This document shows positions 16,435 to 25,087 of a stretch of DNA of 64,000 nt, piece by piece. Within the stretch, counting starts at the first letter, position 1. Each line of letters starts with the position of its first letter. The stretch is from Anaerolineales bacterium (GTDB taxonomy: Bacteria; Chloroflexota; Anaerolineae; Anaerolineales; UBA4823), in the NCBI GenBank assembly GCA_003105035.1, contig PQAL01000035.1, positions 28,074 through 92,073 of the forward strand, in the 5' to 3' direction. Both the position numbers and the translations under genes were made by a program. The notes below the pieces were generated by a model that was not told the DNA's origin, made no database searches, and worked only from the letters and a program-made list of their open reading frames with translations.

Positions 16435-17370
16435 TTATTTTCCACCCATCTTGCTCTGCTTCTCCCACTCCAGCACGGCGGAGCGGATCAAGCCACGCAC
16501 CTCTTCATCCGGCACCTCTTTGACACCGGAAAATTGTTGCCCATCCAGGCTGACGATCACTCCATGGCCTGGCCCATCATTGACCGTGAGCCCCCGTTTT
16601 TCAAACGATGTCTCGGTAATCATGCCTTGCAGGATATCGTTAATTTGCGTGGCAATACTTTTGACCACAGGAGCAGGCGCAGGTGCAGGCATCAGGATAC
16701 CGCTCACCAGGTCAGGGAGCTGGGTGCTGACAGGTTTTACCTCGGGCTCAGGCTCGTAGAAAAACGGTGGCACACGCGGCGACTGTGATTGATCGGGCAG
16801 GGTTTCGGCAGGGATCCAGTCGTTCAGCTCAGGTATCGGTTTGGCGGTAGGCTCGGGCAGCTCTATAGCAGCCACAATGGGAGCAACAGGTAAAGGCTGC
16901 TCCAGCTGTCCCGGTTCACTGAGTGAAAACGGTGGAACTACCGGCTCTGAGGTGTCTGCTTCTTCCATCTGCCATGAGGATTCTGCTAACGCAGGGTTAA
17001 TATCTGGCTCGGTCGAATCTGATAGAAGCGTGGCTGCATCGTTCGCTGTCGCCTGGCTGTCGGTTGCCTGTGATAAAGCTAACCACTTCACCAATACATT
17101 GGAAGTGAAGCTCAGACGGCGCAGTTGTGAAGGAGCGAGCTCCTCGACGGTCTTATAGGTTTTTCCCTCCATCTCGACCACCAGCTCCTTAGTAGTATTA
17201 TCCCGCATCAGGCTGGTGATTACTACCAGGTTAGAATCCCTGGCTACACCTGCTGCGCTTTTCCGCCTTATGCTACGTATCAGGGCAACGATGATCCAGA
17301 TGAGACCAACAATACCTGCTCCCAGGAAAAAGAAGAAGCCGGCAATCACTAACAGAGTGGACGAGTCCAT
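16435..17370 (-). CDS. Single-pass membrane-anchored protein of unknown function
   Basis: A 311-residue protein not recognised as a known family. ATG 17370 is chosen for GGAGG six bases upstream; the longer frame would run through the end of mutM. One transmembrane helix (~residues 5-30) is followed by a basic stop-transfer (RSIRRKS). A small conserved-looking domain (~40-95, NLVVITSLMRDNTTKELVVEMEGKTY in two strands) is next, then a long Pro/Glu-rich linker (~95-240), and a C-terminal alpha/beta segment (~240-311, NDILQG…VIVSLDGQQFSGVKEVPDEEV). The start is two bases from the mutM stop, so it is co-transcribed with mutM. The cytoplasmic orientation is inferred from the charge pattern. Confidence 0.75.
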   Translation of the reverse strand: MDSSTLLVIAGFFFFLGAGIVGLIWIIVALIRSIRRKSAAGVARDSNLVVITSLMRDNTTKELVVEMEGKTYKTVEELAPSQLRRLSFTSNVLVKWLALSQATDSQATANDAATLLSDSTEPDINPALAESSWQMEEADTSEPVVPPFSLSEPGQLEQPLPVAPIVAAIELPEPTAKPIPELNDWIPAETLPDQSQSPRVPPFFYEPEPEVKPVSTQLPDLVSGILMPAPAPAPVVKSIATQINDILQGMITETSFEKRGLTVNDGPGHGVIVSLDGQQFSGVKEVPDEEVRGLIRSAVLEWEKQSKMGGK

Positions 17371-17372
17371 GA

Positions 17373-18209
17373 TCAACCTCCGTTCGGGCAGGGAGCGGGC
17401 TGACAGGAAGGGCAAAAATGGGTGCCGCGCTGCCCCACAATAGTGCGTGCAATTGGCGTGCCACATTCAGGGCAGGGTAACCCTGTACGCTGGTACACGC
17501 GGAAGTAATTCTGGAAATCCCCACCTCGGTATACCCAATCAATACTGGCCCCGTTACGTGCAATCCCATCGCGCAGAACAGCGCGGATACTTGCCAGGAG
17601 ACGGATTGTCTGCTTTTCAGTGATGGCATGGGATGACATCAACGGGTGCAGTCTGGCAAGGTTGAGGGCTTCGTCAACATAAATATTTCCCAACCCGGCG
17701 ATAAATGTCTGATCGAGCAGCAGCGGCTTGAGCTGGCGGTGAGAGGTGTGCAGACGCTCAAATATGGCGTGAGCGGTCAAGCTTTCATCAAGCGGCTCTG
17801 GCCCCAGGCCTCCGAGTACACGATCAACCTCATTGACCAGCCAAACACGGCCAAACTTGCGGGCATCATTGAACGCCAGCTCGTAACCGCCTTCCAATTG
17901 GAGCACCAGGCGGTCATGGTTAGCAGGATTTGTGCATGCAGGTCTGACCAACAAGTCACCGCTCATACGCAGGTGAAATAACAGCCAATCGCGGCTGAGC
18001 CGGAAGACCAGGAATTTCCCACGCCGGCCGATGTCTTCGATCACCTGACCGGGGAGACGGACAGTGAATTCGGCTGGAATGGGTTCAGCCAGGCTGCGCG
18101 CCCACAAAAGTTCAACGCCCAGGATGTGCCTGCCAGGCAGGGCAGGCTGTTCTTGCATTCCCAAGCGCAAGATACGGGCTATGGTTTCAACTTCGGGTAA
18201 TTCGGGCAT
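17373..18209 (-). CDS. mutM: Formamidopyrimidine-DNA glycosylase (Fpg/MutM)
   Basis: A 278-residue base-excision repair enzyme that removes 8-oxoguanine and ring-opened purines and nicks the strand. The N-terminus PELPEVE carries the catalytic Pro2 and Glu3. The conserved Lys region (GRRGKFLVF, ~residues 60-68), the H2TH helices (FIAGLGNIYVDEAL, ~165-178) and the C-terminal zinc finger (CPECG…HFCPSC, ~243-270) are all present, so it should be active. The extra C-terminal PAPCPNGG tail is short. Followed by the membrane protein gene at two bases; 47 bases separate it from the upstream GNAT gene. Confidence 0.95.
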   Translation of the reverse strand: MPELPEVETIARILRLGMQEQPALPGRHILGVELLWARSLAEPIPAEFTVRLPGQVIEDIGRRGKFLVFRLSRDWLLFHLRMSGDLLVRPACTNPANHDRLVLQLEGGYELAFNDARKFGRVWLVNEVDRVLGGLGPEPLDESLTAHAIFERLHTSHRQLKPLLLDQTFIAGLGNIYVDEALNLARLHPLMSSHAITEKQTIRLLASIRAVLRDGIARNGASIDWVYRGGDFQNYFRVYQRTGLPCPECGTPIARTIVGQRGTHFCPSCQPAPCPNGG

Positions 18210-18256
18210 GTGTTTTCAACATCTTGGGCTTGCCAGCCAGGGGAACGGATCATCGA

Positions 18257-18811
18257 TTACGAGCCGGCCAGATATTCGGTACGCAGGATGCTCATCACCA
18301 GCACATCGAGATACCTACCCTCCTTGAATTCAGCCTGGCGCTGGCAGCCTTCGTGGGTAAATCCAGCTTTTTCATAGGCGCGCATGGCTCGCTGATTCGT
18401 TTCGAACACCCGCAAGAATATCCGGTTGAGATTCAGGGTGTCGAAACCAAGTTTTACCAGCAGCCTGACAGCTTCGGTACCGTAACCACGATTCCAATAC
18501 GCCTTCTCTCCGATCATGATACCGAATTCAGCGCTGGCGTTCCGCTGGTCGAAATTAAAAAAGCTCCACGTACCGATCAGCTGCCAGTATTCCTGGCCAT
18601 GAGCATCCAATTCCCTAGCCTCGATAGCCAGATTGTGCTCATTGAGTGGTTTCGAGCGCATCTTATCGAACCAATCTTGCTCATCGGCGGTTGAGAAGGG
18701 CAAGTAAAAGCCAACCCCCCGCCTTACTTCAGGATCGTTGATCCATCTGGCAAAACTCACCAGGTCGGCCTGCTCAACGCCTCTGAAACGAATTCGCTCT
18801 GCGAATATCAT
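18257..18811 (-). CDS. GNAT acetyltransferase, RimJ/RimL type (paralog 1)
   Basis: A 184-residue N-acetyltransferase. ATG 18811 is chosen for GGAG seven bases upstream. It begins IFAERIRFRGVEQADL, has the acetyl-CoA loop region GEKAYWNRGYGTEAVRLLV (R/Q-x-x-G-x-G/A type) and the C-terminal ETNQRAMRAYEKAGF, the hallmarks of the RimJ/RimL/SpeG-like group. These enzymes acetylate protein N-termini, polyamines or small molecules; the substrate is unknown. It is a tandem paralog of the gene at 18868-19413 and shares its pattern over the full length. Confidence 0.88.
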   Translation of the reverse strand: MIFAERIRFRGVEQADLVSFARWINDPEVRRGVGFYLPFSTADEQDWFDKMRSKPLNEHNLAIEARELDAHGQEYWQLIGTWSFFNFDQRNASAEFGIMIGEKAYWNRGYGTEAVRLLVKLGFDTLNLNRIFLRVFETNQRAMRAYEKAGFTHEGCQRQAEFKEGRYLDVLVMSILRTEYLAGS

Positions 18812-18867
18812 CTGATCTCCAATGTCCTTACCAGGATAACACAACAGCTGATTTCATCGTATGAGTA

Positions 18868-19413
18868 TCAAATTTCGTCACGCAGGATGCTCATGCGCAG
18901 TACATCGATGTACCTGCCACCTCGGAATTCAGCCTGACGTTCACGGCCCTCTTCGATAAATCCAGCCTTTTCATAGGCACGGATGGCACGCGGATTAGTC
19001 TCATAGACGTGCAAGAAGATGCGATGCAGGTTAAGCATATTAAACCCATGCTCAACCAGCAAACGCACCGCCTCGGTGCCATAACCCTGGTTCCAGATGG
19101 ATTTCTCACCGATGGCGATACCCAATTCCGCTGATCGTGTACGCCAGTCGATAGAATCGAAAGCCAGGCTGCCAATCAGCTTCCAACCTGGCTCAGCAGG
19201 GTTACCCGTCGATTGTTTCACTTCGATTGCCATCACATGCTCTTCGCCGGGGCGTGTGAGCATGCGCTCGTACCAGCCCTCTTCTTCGGTTTGAGAAAGT
19301 GGATTGTGAATCAGCAGACCTTGCAGCACCTCGGGGTCGTTCAACCACTGGACAAAAAAGGGCAGGTCAGCCTTTTCCACCGCCCTTAAACGGATACGCT
19401 CACTGTAGATCAT
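18868..19413 (-). CDS. GNAT acetyltransferase, RimJ/RimL type (paralog 2)
   Basis: A 181-residue homologue of the adjacent acetyltransferase with the same landmarks: MIYSERIRLRAVEKADL, GEKSIWNQGYGTEAVRLL and ETNPRAIRAYEKAGF. No strong ribosome site precedes ATG 19413, only 18 bases after the meaB stop at 19432, so it may be translated by coupling. The two copies arose by tandem duplication. The target is unknown. Confidence 0.88.
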   Translation of the reverse strand: MIYSERIRLRAVEKADLPFFVQWLNDPEVLQGLLIHNPLSQTEEEGWYERMLTRPGEEHVMAIEVKQSTGNPAEPGWKLIGSLAFDSIDWRTRSAELGIAIGEKSIWNQGYGTEAVRLLVEHGFNMLNLHRIFLHVYETNPRAIRAYEKAGFIEEGRERQAEFRGGRYIDVLRMSILRDEI

Positions 19414-19431
19414 TGTTACGACCTGTCATTC

Positions 19432-20451
19432 TCAGGAGACTCCATCCACAAGCTTCTCCACGGCCTCAAAAGGCGATAGTCGCCTGGCGATAATATCATC
19501 CAGTGCTTGATCATATTGGCCAGCCACCAGACGCGAGCGAAAACCTTCAACCAGGGTGTTCTGCAGCAGCAGATCAAACTCAGTCTGCAGCCTCCAGCGC
19601 TCACGCTCTCCCCAGCCTCCTGTGGCCTGAAGATGGGTCCGGTGGTCGATGATCGCCTGTGCCAGTCGGGCAATACCGTTCCCGTCCAAGGCAACCGTGC
19701 GTAAGATGGGTGGCATCCACAGTGCTCCCTCTGGCTTAGCGGGAGCTCCCTGCGCTGCCACCGTCTCAAGCTTGCCATGGTGGACAAATTGATGAGGAAC
19801 AGGATGGGCCAGGTTCAAGGAGCTACGCAAGGCACGCTCGGTGTTTTCCACACCCGGAAGGTCAGCTTTATTCACCACGAATATGTCGGCGATCTCCATG
19901 ATGCCGGCCTTGATCGCCTGAATATCGTCACCCAGGCCGGGCGCTTCGACCACGATGGTGGTATGCGCCAAACGAGCAATATCCACCTCCGATTGGCCAG
20001 CTCCAACAGTCTCGATCAGCACCAGCTCAAATCCGGCAGCATCCAATACCTGGGCAACGGAGGCGGTGGCTGAGGCGATGCCGCCCAATGAGCCCCGCGT
20101 AGCCATTGAGCGGATGAAGACACCCGGGTCACCTGCCAGGTCACGCATGCGGATGCGGTCCCCCAATATCGCCCCTCCACTGAAGGGGCTGGTGGGATCT
20201 ACCGCTACAATCGCCACCCGTTGGGACAAGTTCGCCTGCCGCACAAAGCGGGCAAGCTGGTTGACCAACGAGGATTTTCCCGTGCCGGAAGCACCGGTGA
20301 CACCCACCAGGTGTGCCCTGCCGGTGTGCTGGAATAGCGCACTCAGCGTGCTTCTCCCTAAGAGAGTGCCATTCTCAACCTGGGTCAGGCTGCGTGCCAG
20401 TGCCAGCCGATCACCTGCCAGCACTGCCTGGGCGAGGTTTTGCTCACTCAT
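19432..20451 (-). CDS. meaB: Methylmalonyl-CoA mutase-associated GTPase MeaB (ArgK family)
   Basis: A 339-residue G3E-type P-loop GTPase that guards and reloads adenosylcobalamin-dependent methylmalonyl-CoA mutase. Walker A is GVTGASGTGKSS (~residues 50-61); the switch I region DPTSPFSGGAILGDRIRM, the ETVGAGQSEVDI Walker B/switch II and the NKAD base-recognition motif are all present. It follows ten bases after the gene for the mutase B12-binding subunit, which confirms the role. The large catalytic mutase subunit is not in the window. In this clade the mutase serves propionate or succinate conversion. Confidence 0.95.
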   Translation of the reverse strand: MSEQNLAQAVLAGDRLALARSLTQVENGTLLGRSTLSALFQHTGRAHLVGVTGASGTGKSSLVNQLARFVRQANLSQRVAIVAVDPTSPFSGGAILGDRIRMRDLAGDPGVFIRSMATRGSLGGIASATASVAQVLDAAGFELVLIETVGAGQSEVDIARLAHTTIVVEAPGLGDDIQAIKAGIMEIADIFVVNKADLPGVENTERALRSSLNLAHPVPHQFVHHGKLETVAAQGAPAKPEGALWMPPILRTVALDGNGIARLAQAIIDHRTHLQATGGWGERERWRLQTEFDLLLQNTLVEGFRSRLVAGQYDQALDDIIARRLSPFEAVEKLVDGVS

Positions 20452-20461
20452 AGGAAGCGCT

Positions 20462-20869
20462 TCATCTGCCTGAAGCTTTTACAGCTTTGCGGATATCGTT
20501 CACATAGGTCTCACTCAAGGTGCCTGGCCCGTAGATACCGATTACTCCCATTTGCATAAGCACGGGCACATCTTCATCAGGGACGATGCCTCCCAGAAAG
20601 ACTTTAACATGCCCCTGCCCATTCGCTTTTAACAACTCGAGGACGCGCGGAACCAAAGCCATGTGGGCACCCGAAAGGATGGAAAGGCCCACCGCATCCA
20701 CGTCTTCTTGCAAGGCAGCCTCGGCAATCATCTCGGGGGTTTGGCGCAGGCCGGTATAGATCACTTCCATCCCGGCATCACGCAAGGCACGTGCCACCAC
20801 CTTGGCGCCCCGGTCGTGCCCGTCAAGCCCGGGCTTGGCAATCAATACTCGAAATCTTTGCTCACTCAT
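20462..20869 (-). CDS. Methylmalonyl-CoA mutase small subunit (B12-binding domain)
   Basis: A 135-residue stand-alone cobalamin-binding domain. The DxHxxG motif is DGHDRG with H18 as lower axial ligand, and the second loop SILSGAH and third GGIVPDED match the Rossmann-like B12 fold. It forms the small subunit of split methylmalonyl-CoA (or isobutyryl/ethylmalonyl-type) mutases; the partner TIM-barrel subunit must lie elsewhere. GGAGG sits four bases before ATG 20869. It leads an operon with meaB. Distinguishing methylmalonyl-CoA from related mutases needs the large subunit. Confidence 0.92.
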   Translation of the reverse strand: MSEQRFRVLIAKPGLDGHDRGAKVVARALRDAGMEVIYTGLRQTPEMIAEAALQEDVDAVGLSILSGAHMALVPRVLELLKANGQGHVKVFLGGIVPDEDVPVLMQMGVIGIYGPGTLSETYVNDIRKAVKASGR

Positions 20870-20896
20870 CTTGCCTCCATTGCGATAACCAAGAAA

Positions 20897-20902
20897 ATTA
20901 TA
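20897..20902 (-). promoter_or_regulatory. Putative -10 (TATAAT) of the mutase-meaB operon
   Basis: On the minus strand a TATAAT lies 27 bases upstream of the B12-subunit ATG. The -35 region is weak, so only the -10 is called. Confidence 0.4.
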
Positions 20903-21065
20903 CCAAATGGAAGCAGTCGCAGTAGCTATTGGTGAGGCGCAATCAAGCGCTTATGTGGCTGTTGGAGAAACGGTCAAGTTGGGTATCGAATATCGAGGGT
21001 TCATTGACCCGAGCACCTGCATGAGGTAACAATGTAAGGCTAAGCGAGTCCAGATGGGCGGCCAT

Positions 21066-21107
21066 AAAAAACATCCCACCGGGTCATTTGACCCGGCAGG
21101 ATGTTTT
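21066..21107 (-). terminator. Rho-independent terminator of the bacterioferritin-rubrerythrin operon
   Basis: Two stacked perfect arms (AACATCC and CCGGGTCA with their complements, interrupted by a 2-nt internal loop) form a long hairpin 18 bases past the rubrerythrin stop. On the minus strand it ends in a T6 run (complement of 21066-21071). Confidence 0.9.
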
Positions 21108-21124
21108 AATGATCAATCAGGCTG

Positions 21125-21628
21125 TTAGTTGATCTTCTCGAATTTGCTGGCGGGCGTCTTGCATATGGGGCAAATCCCATCCAGTGGCCCTTCGTGGGTA
21201 AACCCACATATTGGGCAGACGTAATAATCCACTTCCGGCAAGGGTTTCTCGCCTTCCAAGGCATTCAGTGCTTTCTGGTACAGCTGCTCGTGGAGCTTTT
21301 CAACCTCAAAGGCGAACTTAAAGGAGGTAAGGGCGCGCTTCGCCGATTCTGCCTCAGCATCCTGGATGAATTCGGGGTACATCGTCACCCATTCATAGTT
21401 TTCGCCAGCAATGGCTGCTTTCAAGTTGTCGGCAGTGGAGCCGACGCCATCCAGGGCACGCAGGTGGCTATGGGCATGCACCGTCTCCGCCGCGGCTGCC
21501 GCCCGAAACAACTTGGCAACCTGGGGCTGGCCCTCTGCATCAGCTTTTTTGGCAAACGCCAGGTATTTGCGGTTCGCCTGAGATTCTCCGGCAAATGCAG
21601 CCTGTAGATCATCGGTAGTTTTTGACAT
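21125..21628 (-). CDS. rbr: Rubrerythrin
   Basis: A 167-residue peroxide-reducing di-iron protein. Residues 1-130 form the ferritin-like bundle with ExxxR/H-type ligands (GESQANRKY, AAAAETVHAHSH, GENYEW, FAFEVEKLHEQLY). The C-terminus is a rubredoxin-like [Fe-S4] centre with two CPIC knuckles (CPICG … CPICK, ~residues 138-158). It reduces H2O2 in the cytoplasm of anaerobes and microaerophiles. It is 36 bases downstream of bacterioferritin, forming an iron/peroxide defence pair. Confidence 0.95.
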   Translation of the reverse strand: MSKTTDDLQAAFAGESQANRKYLAFAKKADAEGQPQVAKLFRAAAAAETVHAHSHLRALDGVGSTADNLKAAIAGENYEWVTMYPEFIQDAEAESAKRALTSFKFAFEVEKLHEQLYQKALNALEGEKPLPEVDYYVCPICGFTHEGPLDGICPICKTPASKFEKIN

Positions 21629-21664
21629 AGCAATCTCCTCAAATAATAAATTCTAAACTATTGT

Positions 21665-22132
21665 TCAGTCGACTTGCTCGACCAGGTAGGTCTGCAGGCC
21701 CATGAGCTTAACCTGCCCAATCTGGGCTTCAAGCCAATCTACGTGTTCTTCCTCGTCCTTGAGGATAGAATCAAATAGCTCTCGTGTGCCGTTATCACCC
21801 ACCTCGTATGCCAGGCGGATCCCCTCGTTATAGCCTTGGACTGCACCATACTCAGCCGCCAGGTCATTATCGAGCTGGTTTTCAACTGTCGCACCGACGC
21901 TGATCTTCTTCAGGTTGCTGACGATCGGTATACCGTCCAGGAACAGGATACGGGCGATGAGCTTTTCAGCGTGCTTCATCTCGGTTATGGCGCGCTCTTC
22001 AACAACCTTCCCCAGCTTTTCAAACTGCCAGTTATCACACATTTCTGCATGAACCATATATTGGCTGATGGCAGTCAGCTCATCTGACAACAGGTTATTG
22101 AGCGCAGCAAGGATCTTTTCGTTACCTTTCAT
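21665..22132 (-). CDS. bfr: Bacterioferritin
   Basis: A 155-residue ferritin-fold subunit that oxidises and stores iron. The ferroxidase ligands match E. coli Bfr position for position: E18, E51, H54, the Glu near 94 (AAEYGAVQ) and E127/H130 in KDEEEHVDW. M52, the axial heme ligand at the subunit interface, is conserved, so heme binding is expected. AGGAGG precedes the ATG. First gene of the operon with rubrerythrin. Confidence 0.95.
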   Translation of the reverse strand: MKGNEKILAALNNLLSDELTAISQYMVHAEMCDNWQFEKLGKVVEERAITEMKHAEKLIARILFLDGIPIVSNLKKISVGATVENQLDNDLAAEYGAVQGYNEGIRLAYEVGDNGTRELFDSILKDEEEHVDWLEAQIGQVKLMGLQTYLVEQVD

Positions 22133-22183
22133 AATGAATTACCTCCTGGTTATTTGATTTGGTGAACTGTTTAATTTTTTGAT

Positions 22184-22189
22184 ATTATA
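22184..22189 (-). promoter_or_regulatory. Putative -10 (TATAAT) of the bfr-rbr operon
   Basis: A perfect TATAAT on the minus strand about 52 bases before the bfr ATG, in an AT-rich leader. The -35 box at the matching distance (TTTCCT) is poor. Confidence 0.4.
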
Positions 22190-22381
22190 TTGGATTGCTG
22201 CTTGGAAGGAAAGTAATAATACTCATATCATAAGGATAAAAAAATAATACCACATCCAGGGTGTGTTTGGGATGGAGATATTCATCAGCTCATATAATTC
22301 ACCCATAAGGTAATGAAAATCTAGCATAAAATCTGGTAATATGAATAGTTCAGGCACCAACCAGCCTGATGGGAGGTTGCT

Positions 22382-23605
22382 TTGATCAGTCCGAATAAGA
22401 TCGATGAATGGATCCACGAGGTGGAAGAAAGACCCACTTCTGCTGCGCTCATCATCCGCTATATCGCCAATCGCCTAAGCGAGCTGGCTAACCGTGAAGA
22501 GGAACTGTCCGCAGAAAATATCGAGCTGCTCAGCGGGAGAAGGGTGGAAGAATATGAAAATCGCATCGCCAGCTTGGAATACCAGCTGGAGTTGTTGAAG
22601 CGCCAGCTGGGTGGTGAGGTGGCGGTGCCCATTGAGCAGCCGGTGATCCCACCGACTCCCGAAACCCTGCGCCTGCTGGTGTATAGCTCATTGGGGAAGG
22701 TCCTTTGCATGGAAATTGACCCACCCAAGCTATTATCCCAAGGTGCAGTCGCCAGGATCGATCTTGGAAGTGAGCAGGAAGGAATTAACCCTGTTGTGCT
22801 GGGCACCACCTCCCGGGAAGAGCTTTTGTTCATCTTTGACACAGGCCGAACCGTGACCCACCCGGTGGCTAAGCTGCCAATTTCCAGCCATGAAAACGCT
22901 AGCTGGGAGGAGGCATTTTTAGAAGAACCGCGCATAAAGGAAGAGCTGGCAGCCATACAACCGATAGCGAAAATGCCGTTATTCGAATTCTGCGTCCAGG
23001 CCAGCCGGCGGGGGTACGTGAAGAAAATCAAAATACCATCCTTTACCACCCACCTGGCGGAGGATTACATTGGCAGCGGTGTGAAACTGCCCGCCGATAA
23101 AACGTGTGGCGTGACTTTCGCCAATCGTGAGAGCTTGTTCGTGCTGGTGAGCCAGGAAGGATTTATCTTCAGCATGCCAGTCGAGCAGCTGCCGATCGGT
23201 ATCGAGGAGGTGATCCGCCTGGGAATCACGGATCACATTGTCTCCATGTTCACGGTCACACACCAGCCATCCGTTGCCTTTATTACTCAGAGTGGCAAAG
23301 TAGTCCACCGCGAGGCGAGTTGGCTCGAGCCAGCCAACTCCTTTAAGTCGAGAGGGCAGGCGATCCTATCCAGGGAGCGGCGTGAGGCAGGAACAAGAAT
23401 TATCGGTGCGGCCCCGGTTATGGATGAAGACCATGGGGCATTTTTATTCGCGGATGGCACACTCGGCATAGCTCTCCTGAAAGACTTGCTCGCTCAGGGG
23501 AGTGTGCCGCTCAGCAACGAATGTGGGGCGATCTTGAGCTTCACCGGCTTTCATGCGCCAGGGAATATTGCAACAGCCAAAACTGCTGATCACGCGAGGC
23601 ATTGA
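22382..23605 (+). CDS. Coiled-coil protein with stand-alone GyrA C-terminal-like six-bladed beta-pinwheel
   Basis: A 407-residue protein with a TTG start at 22382, supported by GGGAGG five bases upstream. Residues ~1-80 are helical with a coiled coil (SELANREEELSAENIELL, ENRIASLEYQLELLKRQ). From ~95 to 365 there are six repeats about 50 residues apart, each a hydrophobic strand, a turn with Gly and a second strand: SSLGKVL, DTGRTV, RRGYVKKI, QEGFIFS, QSGKVVH and ADGTLGI. This is the pattern of the DNA-wrapping CTD of GyrA/ParC, and SFKSRGQAI resembles a GyrA-box. No topoisomerase catalytic domain is present. Its stop overlaps a possible TTG start of the Hsp70-like gene that follows. The function is unknown; DNA binding is inferred. 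Confidence 0.75.
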   Translation: MISPNKIDEWIHEVEERPTSAALIIRYIANRLSELANREEELSAENIELLSGRRVEEYENRIASLEYQLELLKRQLGGEVAVPIEQPVIPPTPETLRLLVYSSLGKVLCMEIDPPKLLSQGAVARIDLGSEQEGINPVVLGTTSREELLFIFDTGRTVTHPVAKLPISSHENASWEEAFLEEPRIKEELAAIQPIAKMPLFEFCVQASRRGYVKKIKIPSFTTHLAEDYIGSGVKLPADKTCGVTFANRESLFVLVSQEGFIFSMPVEQLPIGIEEVIRLGITDHIVSMFTVTHQPSVAFITQSGKVVHREASWLEPANSFKSRGQAILSRERREAGTRIIGAAPVMDEDHGAFLFADGTLGIALLKDLLAQGSVPLSNECGAILSFTGFHAPGNIATAKTADHARH

Positions 23606-23610
23606 GAGCC

Positions 23611-24942
23611 ATGGGATTAAAGGTCGGCCTTGATTTTGGCACTTCCAATTCAGGTGTGGCCATCTACCGGGATGGAAAAGTGAGCGTCTTGCCAATCGAT
23701 GGCAGGAATGTCGTCCCGCAGGTGATGAAGACCATCCTGTACATCACGCGGGATTACCGGCATTTCATCGGCCAGGAAGCAGTCGAGCTGTATTACAAGC
23801 AAAACATCAACCGGCAACGGCGCTTCGTAAAAAAGTGGTCGGGGGAGATCGATTACCATGGCGGTGACTTGCATTATGTACGGGATATTTACGTTTATGT
23901 CGACGAGCTGCAGCCTGGCCGGTTGCTCCAGTTCATCAAAACCACCCTGCGCTCGGAGAAATACCAGGGAACCCAGGTCTTTGAGCGATTTTACAATCCG
24001 GCCGACATCATCTCGGGGTATTTGCGGGTTTTGAAGGAACGGGCAGAGAACCTCCTCGGTGAACAGATCAGTGCAGTGACCATAGGCAGGCCTGTGCAAT
24101 TCTCGCTGGATGCTGCGGTAGACAGTAAAGCCCAAAACACCCTGGAACAAGCCGCCCTCGAGGCAGGGTTTGGGCAGGTGGAGTTTGAGCTTGAACCCAT
24201 AGCAGCAGCCTTGTTTTATGAATTATCGCTCAGCCATCCACAAAATGTGTTGATCTTCGACTTTGGTGGCGGCACGCTTGACCTGACCATCATGCGCCTG
24301 GGCGATCCAAACCACCGCCAGGTGTATGCCAGTGGAGGCATCGGGATTGCCGGGAGTGATTTTGACCGGGCCATCATAGAAAAACGCATGCTGGCACACT
24401 TTGGCAAGGGTCTCGTCCAGCACGAACCACTGATCAATGACCTGATCGATACCATCCCTGATTGGGCCTCCCTCCCCGAGCTATCCACTCCCCGCGCCCG
24501 GGCGGAGCTGGATAGGGCGATTCAAGCCAGGTTAGCTCCGGTCAGGTTGAAAGCCCTCGAAGCGCTAATCTTCAATGACCTGGCATTCTCCTTCTACAAT
24601 ATGGTCGAAGGGACCAAGATCAAACTATCCAGCCAGGGGACGGTCATTGCCAGCATGCAGGAAAAAAACCTGGACATCTGGGAACTATATACCCGCAGCC
24701 AGTTTGAGAATGATATCCGTGAATATTATCAGCGCATCGAAAAAGTCTTGCTCGACACCTTATCTGCCTCCGGAATGGAAGCAGGTCAGATCGATGCAGT
24801 GGTGAAAACAGGTGGGTCATCCAACATCCCCATGTTCACAGAGATGCTGATGAGCATATTTGGAGCTGACAAAGTTATTGCCTCCGATGTATTCAACTCC
24901 GTTACAGCTGGCCTGGCGATTAAAGCCAACCAGGGTCCATAA
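23611..24942 (+). CDS. Hsp70-like ATPase (YegD-type, no substrate-binding domain)
   Basis: A 443-residue actin-fold ATPase. ATG 23611 with GAGAG just upstream is preferred; a TTG at 23602 overlaps the previous stop. The phosphate-1 motif DFGTSNSGVA, phosphate-2 IFDFGGGTLDLT (~residue 216) and adenosine motif KTGGSSNIPMF (~395) are intact. The length equals the nucleotide-binding domain plus insertions, without the C-terminal beta-sandwich and lid of DnaK, as in E. coli YegD. It is tightly coupled to the GyrA-CTD-like protein upstream. The client is unknown; a chaperone or regulatory ATPase role is inferred. Confidence 0.88.
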   Translation: MGLKVGLDFGTSNSGVAIYRDGKVSVLPIDGRNVVPQVMKTILYITRDYRHFIGQEAVELYYKQNINRQRRFVKKWSGEIDYHGGDLHYVRDIYVYVDELQPGRLLQFIKTTLRSEKYQGTQVFERFYNPADIISGYLRVLKERAENLLGEQISAVTIGRPVQFSLDAAVDSKAQNTLEQAALEAGFGQVEFELEPIAAALFYELSLSHPQNVLIFDFGGGTLDLTIMRLGDPNHRQVYASGGIGIAGSDFDRAIIEKRMLAHFGKGLVQHEPLINDLIDTIPDWASLPELSTPRARAELDRAIQARLAPVRLKALEALIFNDLAFSFYNMVEGTKIKLSSQGTVIASMQEKNLDIWELYTRSQFENDIREYYQRIEKVLLDTLSASGMEAGQIDAVVKTGGSSNIPMFTEMLMSIFGADKVIASDVFNSVTAGLAIKANQGP

Positions 24943-25087
24943 ATCCAACTGCCGGGAGAGTGGCACGGTTAATCTCATAATATGCTAATGCAGCCTGGTT
25001 CTGTCGCCGTTATAATCCAAATAACATCTAAATTATCTGAAAACATCATTCTACCTGGTAGAGAATCACCCTGTAGACGAGGGCAGC

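Noticed and set aside
20907..21029. 40-codon plus-strand ORF starting [10 protein letters not shown]
   Set aside because: No ribosome site; it lies opposite the promoter region of the mutase operon and is too short to support without conservation.
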